Shown: positions 33,920 through 34,323 of the stretch, piece by piece
How positions within the stretch are numbered: position 1 is the stretch's first letter
How the letters are laid out: each line of letters starts with the position of its first letter
DNA from: Prevotellaceae bacterium
GTDB lineage: Bacteria; Bacteroidota; Bacteroidia; Bacteroidales; UBA932
Length of the DNA stretch: 34,323 nucleotides
Direction of reading: 5' to 3'
Assembly (NCBI GenBank): GCA_031263585.1
Contig: JAISFN010000101.1
Span: 1-34,323 of the forward strand
The notes under the pieces: generated by a model
The model's database searches: none
Told to the model about the DNA's origin: nothing
Seen by the model: the letters and a program-made list of their open reading frames with translations, nothing else
Position numbers and translations under genes: made by a program

Positions 33920-34323
33920 CTATAAAATTTCTTCGTGTAGCTTTTTATAGCCATGCTTACGCAACTTTGCTTTCAAACCAGTAAATTGCCTTTCCAAAAA
34001 ATTATTGCTATTGGATATAGCCGCCTCAATAGGGTCAGCCATGTCCGAAAATAAAGCATATTACATTTTAAACTCAAGTAGGCGCTCCGAAGCCGTTTAT
34101 GCGCATAATAGCTTTTACCTCTACATTTATCTACAGTATGCTCTTTCAAAAAATTAGGCCATTGCCCTATCTTTTCTGCAAAGGCGCCTTCAAAACTCTC
34201 TTTACCTGTCTGTGGAAGCATGCTGACAAGTTGCTTTAAGTCAATAGAGGCCTGCAGTTCTTATTTTCCCGTCAAATAAGTGTCTATTATCCTAATCTGA
34301 TGGAACTGGCACATCTGAACCCG
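33920..34323 (-). pseudogene. IS256-like (variant zinc-binding) transposase C-terminus, decayed, partial
   Basis: The minus strand from the right edge reads QMCQFHQIRIIDTYLTGK, an in-frame stop, then ELQASIDLKQLVSMLPQTGKE, WPNFLKEHTVDKCRGK, YYAHKRLRSAYLSLKCNM. After a one-base deletion near 34039-34040 it continues WADPIEAAISNSNNFLERQF, LKAKLRKHGYKKLHEEIL to a TAG at 33920-33922. The layout QCQFHQ...YLT...QLV...THKRLRSAYRSLK...NTTNxLEGxFxxLKxK matches transposases annotated as IS256 family, variant Zn-binding type (from memory). The N-terminal half is beyond the window. At least one nonsense codon and one frameshift make it inactive. Confidence 0.7.

Overview
The window reads as a Bacteroidales/Bacteroidota chromosome segment. 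The evidence is the TAnnTTTG-type promoter motifs, the lack of Shine-Dalgarno sequences, a PorP/SprF protein next to a type B T9SS-sorted cell-surface protein, a DUF4369-TlpA lipoprotein, a PaaK-type ligase, and a very large alpha-2-macroglobulin with a SusC-like insert. The DNA is AT-rich. It carries many broken genes and IS remnants, so the genome looks as if it is decaying (host-associated lineage?), unless some of the single-base indels are assembly errors. The species cannot be named from sequence alone.

Layout. 1-800: nested IS remnants (an ISAon1-like start at the very edge, then an IS4-family transposase broken by a frameshift and a 3' truncation). 1081-6017 (+): a tight operon of a 5'-truncated DUF3226 gene followed by six genes typical of aryl-polyene/flexirubin-type lipid clusters: chain-length-factor ketosynthase, polysaccharide deacetylase, LolA-like carrier, small lipoprotein, hotdog dehydratase, GT2-DUF2062 glycosyltransferase. 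The ACPs, main ketosynthase, ketoreductase, ligase and exporter of such clusters are not in the window. 6130-12627 (-): alpha-2-macroglobulin. 12628-13465: a dispersed repeat, a perfect 18-bp hairpin and a decayed SMR-type efflux gene. 13466-14839 (+): M20 dipeptidase with a clear terminator. 14962-17588 (-): an unrecognised ORF cut off by a hairpin-rich IS200/IS605-like element, then a frameshifted 13-repeat WG protein. 17589-18305: gene-poor, with a 141-bp MITE-like element.

18306-22731 (-): a two-gene T9SS operon (choice-of-anchor L/SprB-repeat surface protein, then PorP/SprF) behind a good -33/-7 promoter. 23283-25637 (-): a secreted unknown protein and a C69 dipeptidase, probably one operon with a terminator. 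25878-27173 (-): PaaK-like ligase. 27247-28513: decayed and non-coding sequence. 28514-33301 (+): housekeeping genes meaB, a tlpA-type lipoprotein, trmN and glmM. 33302-34323: a second copy of the dispersed repeat, an rtcB pseudogene and an IS256-like (variant zinc-binding) transposase remnant running off the right edge.

How the genes work together: the polyene-type operon should modify and deliver an unusual acyl lipid to the outer membrane. The T9SS pair exports and anchors a repeat-rich surface protein. The peptidases (M20, C69) fit a peptide-scavenging lifestyle. The remaining accessory DNA is mostly relics of mobile elements and dead genes.
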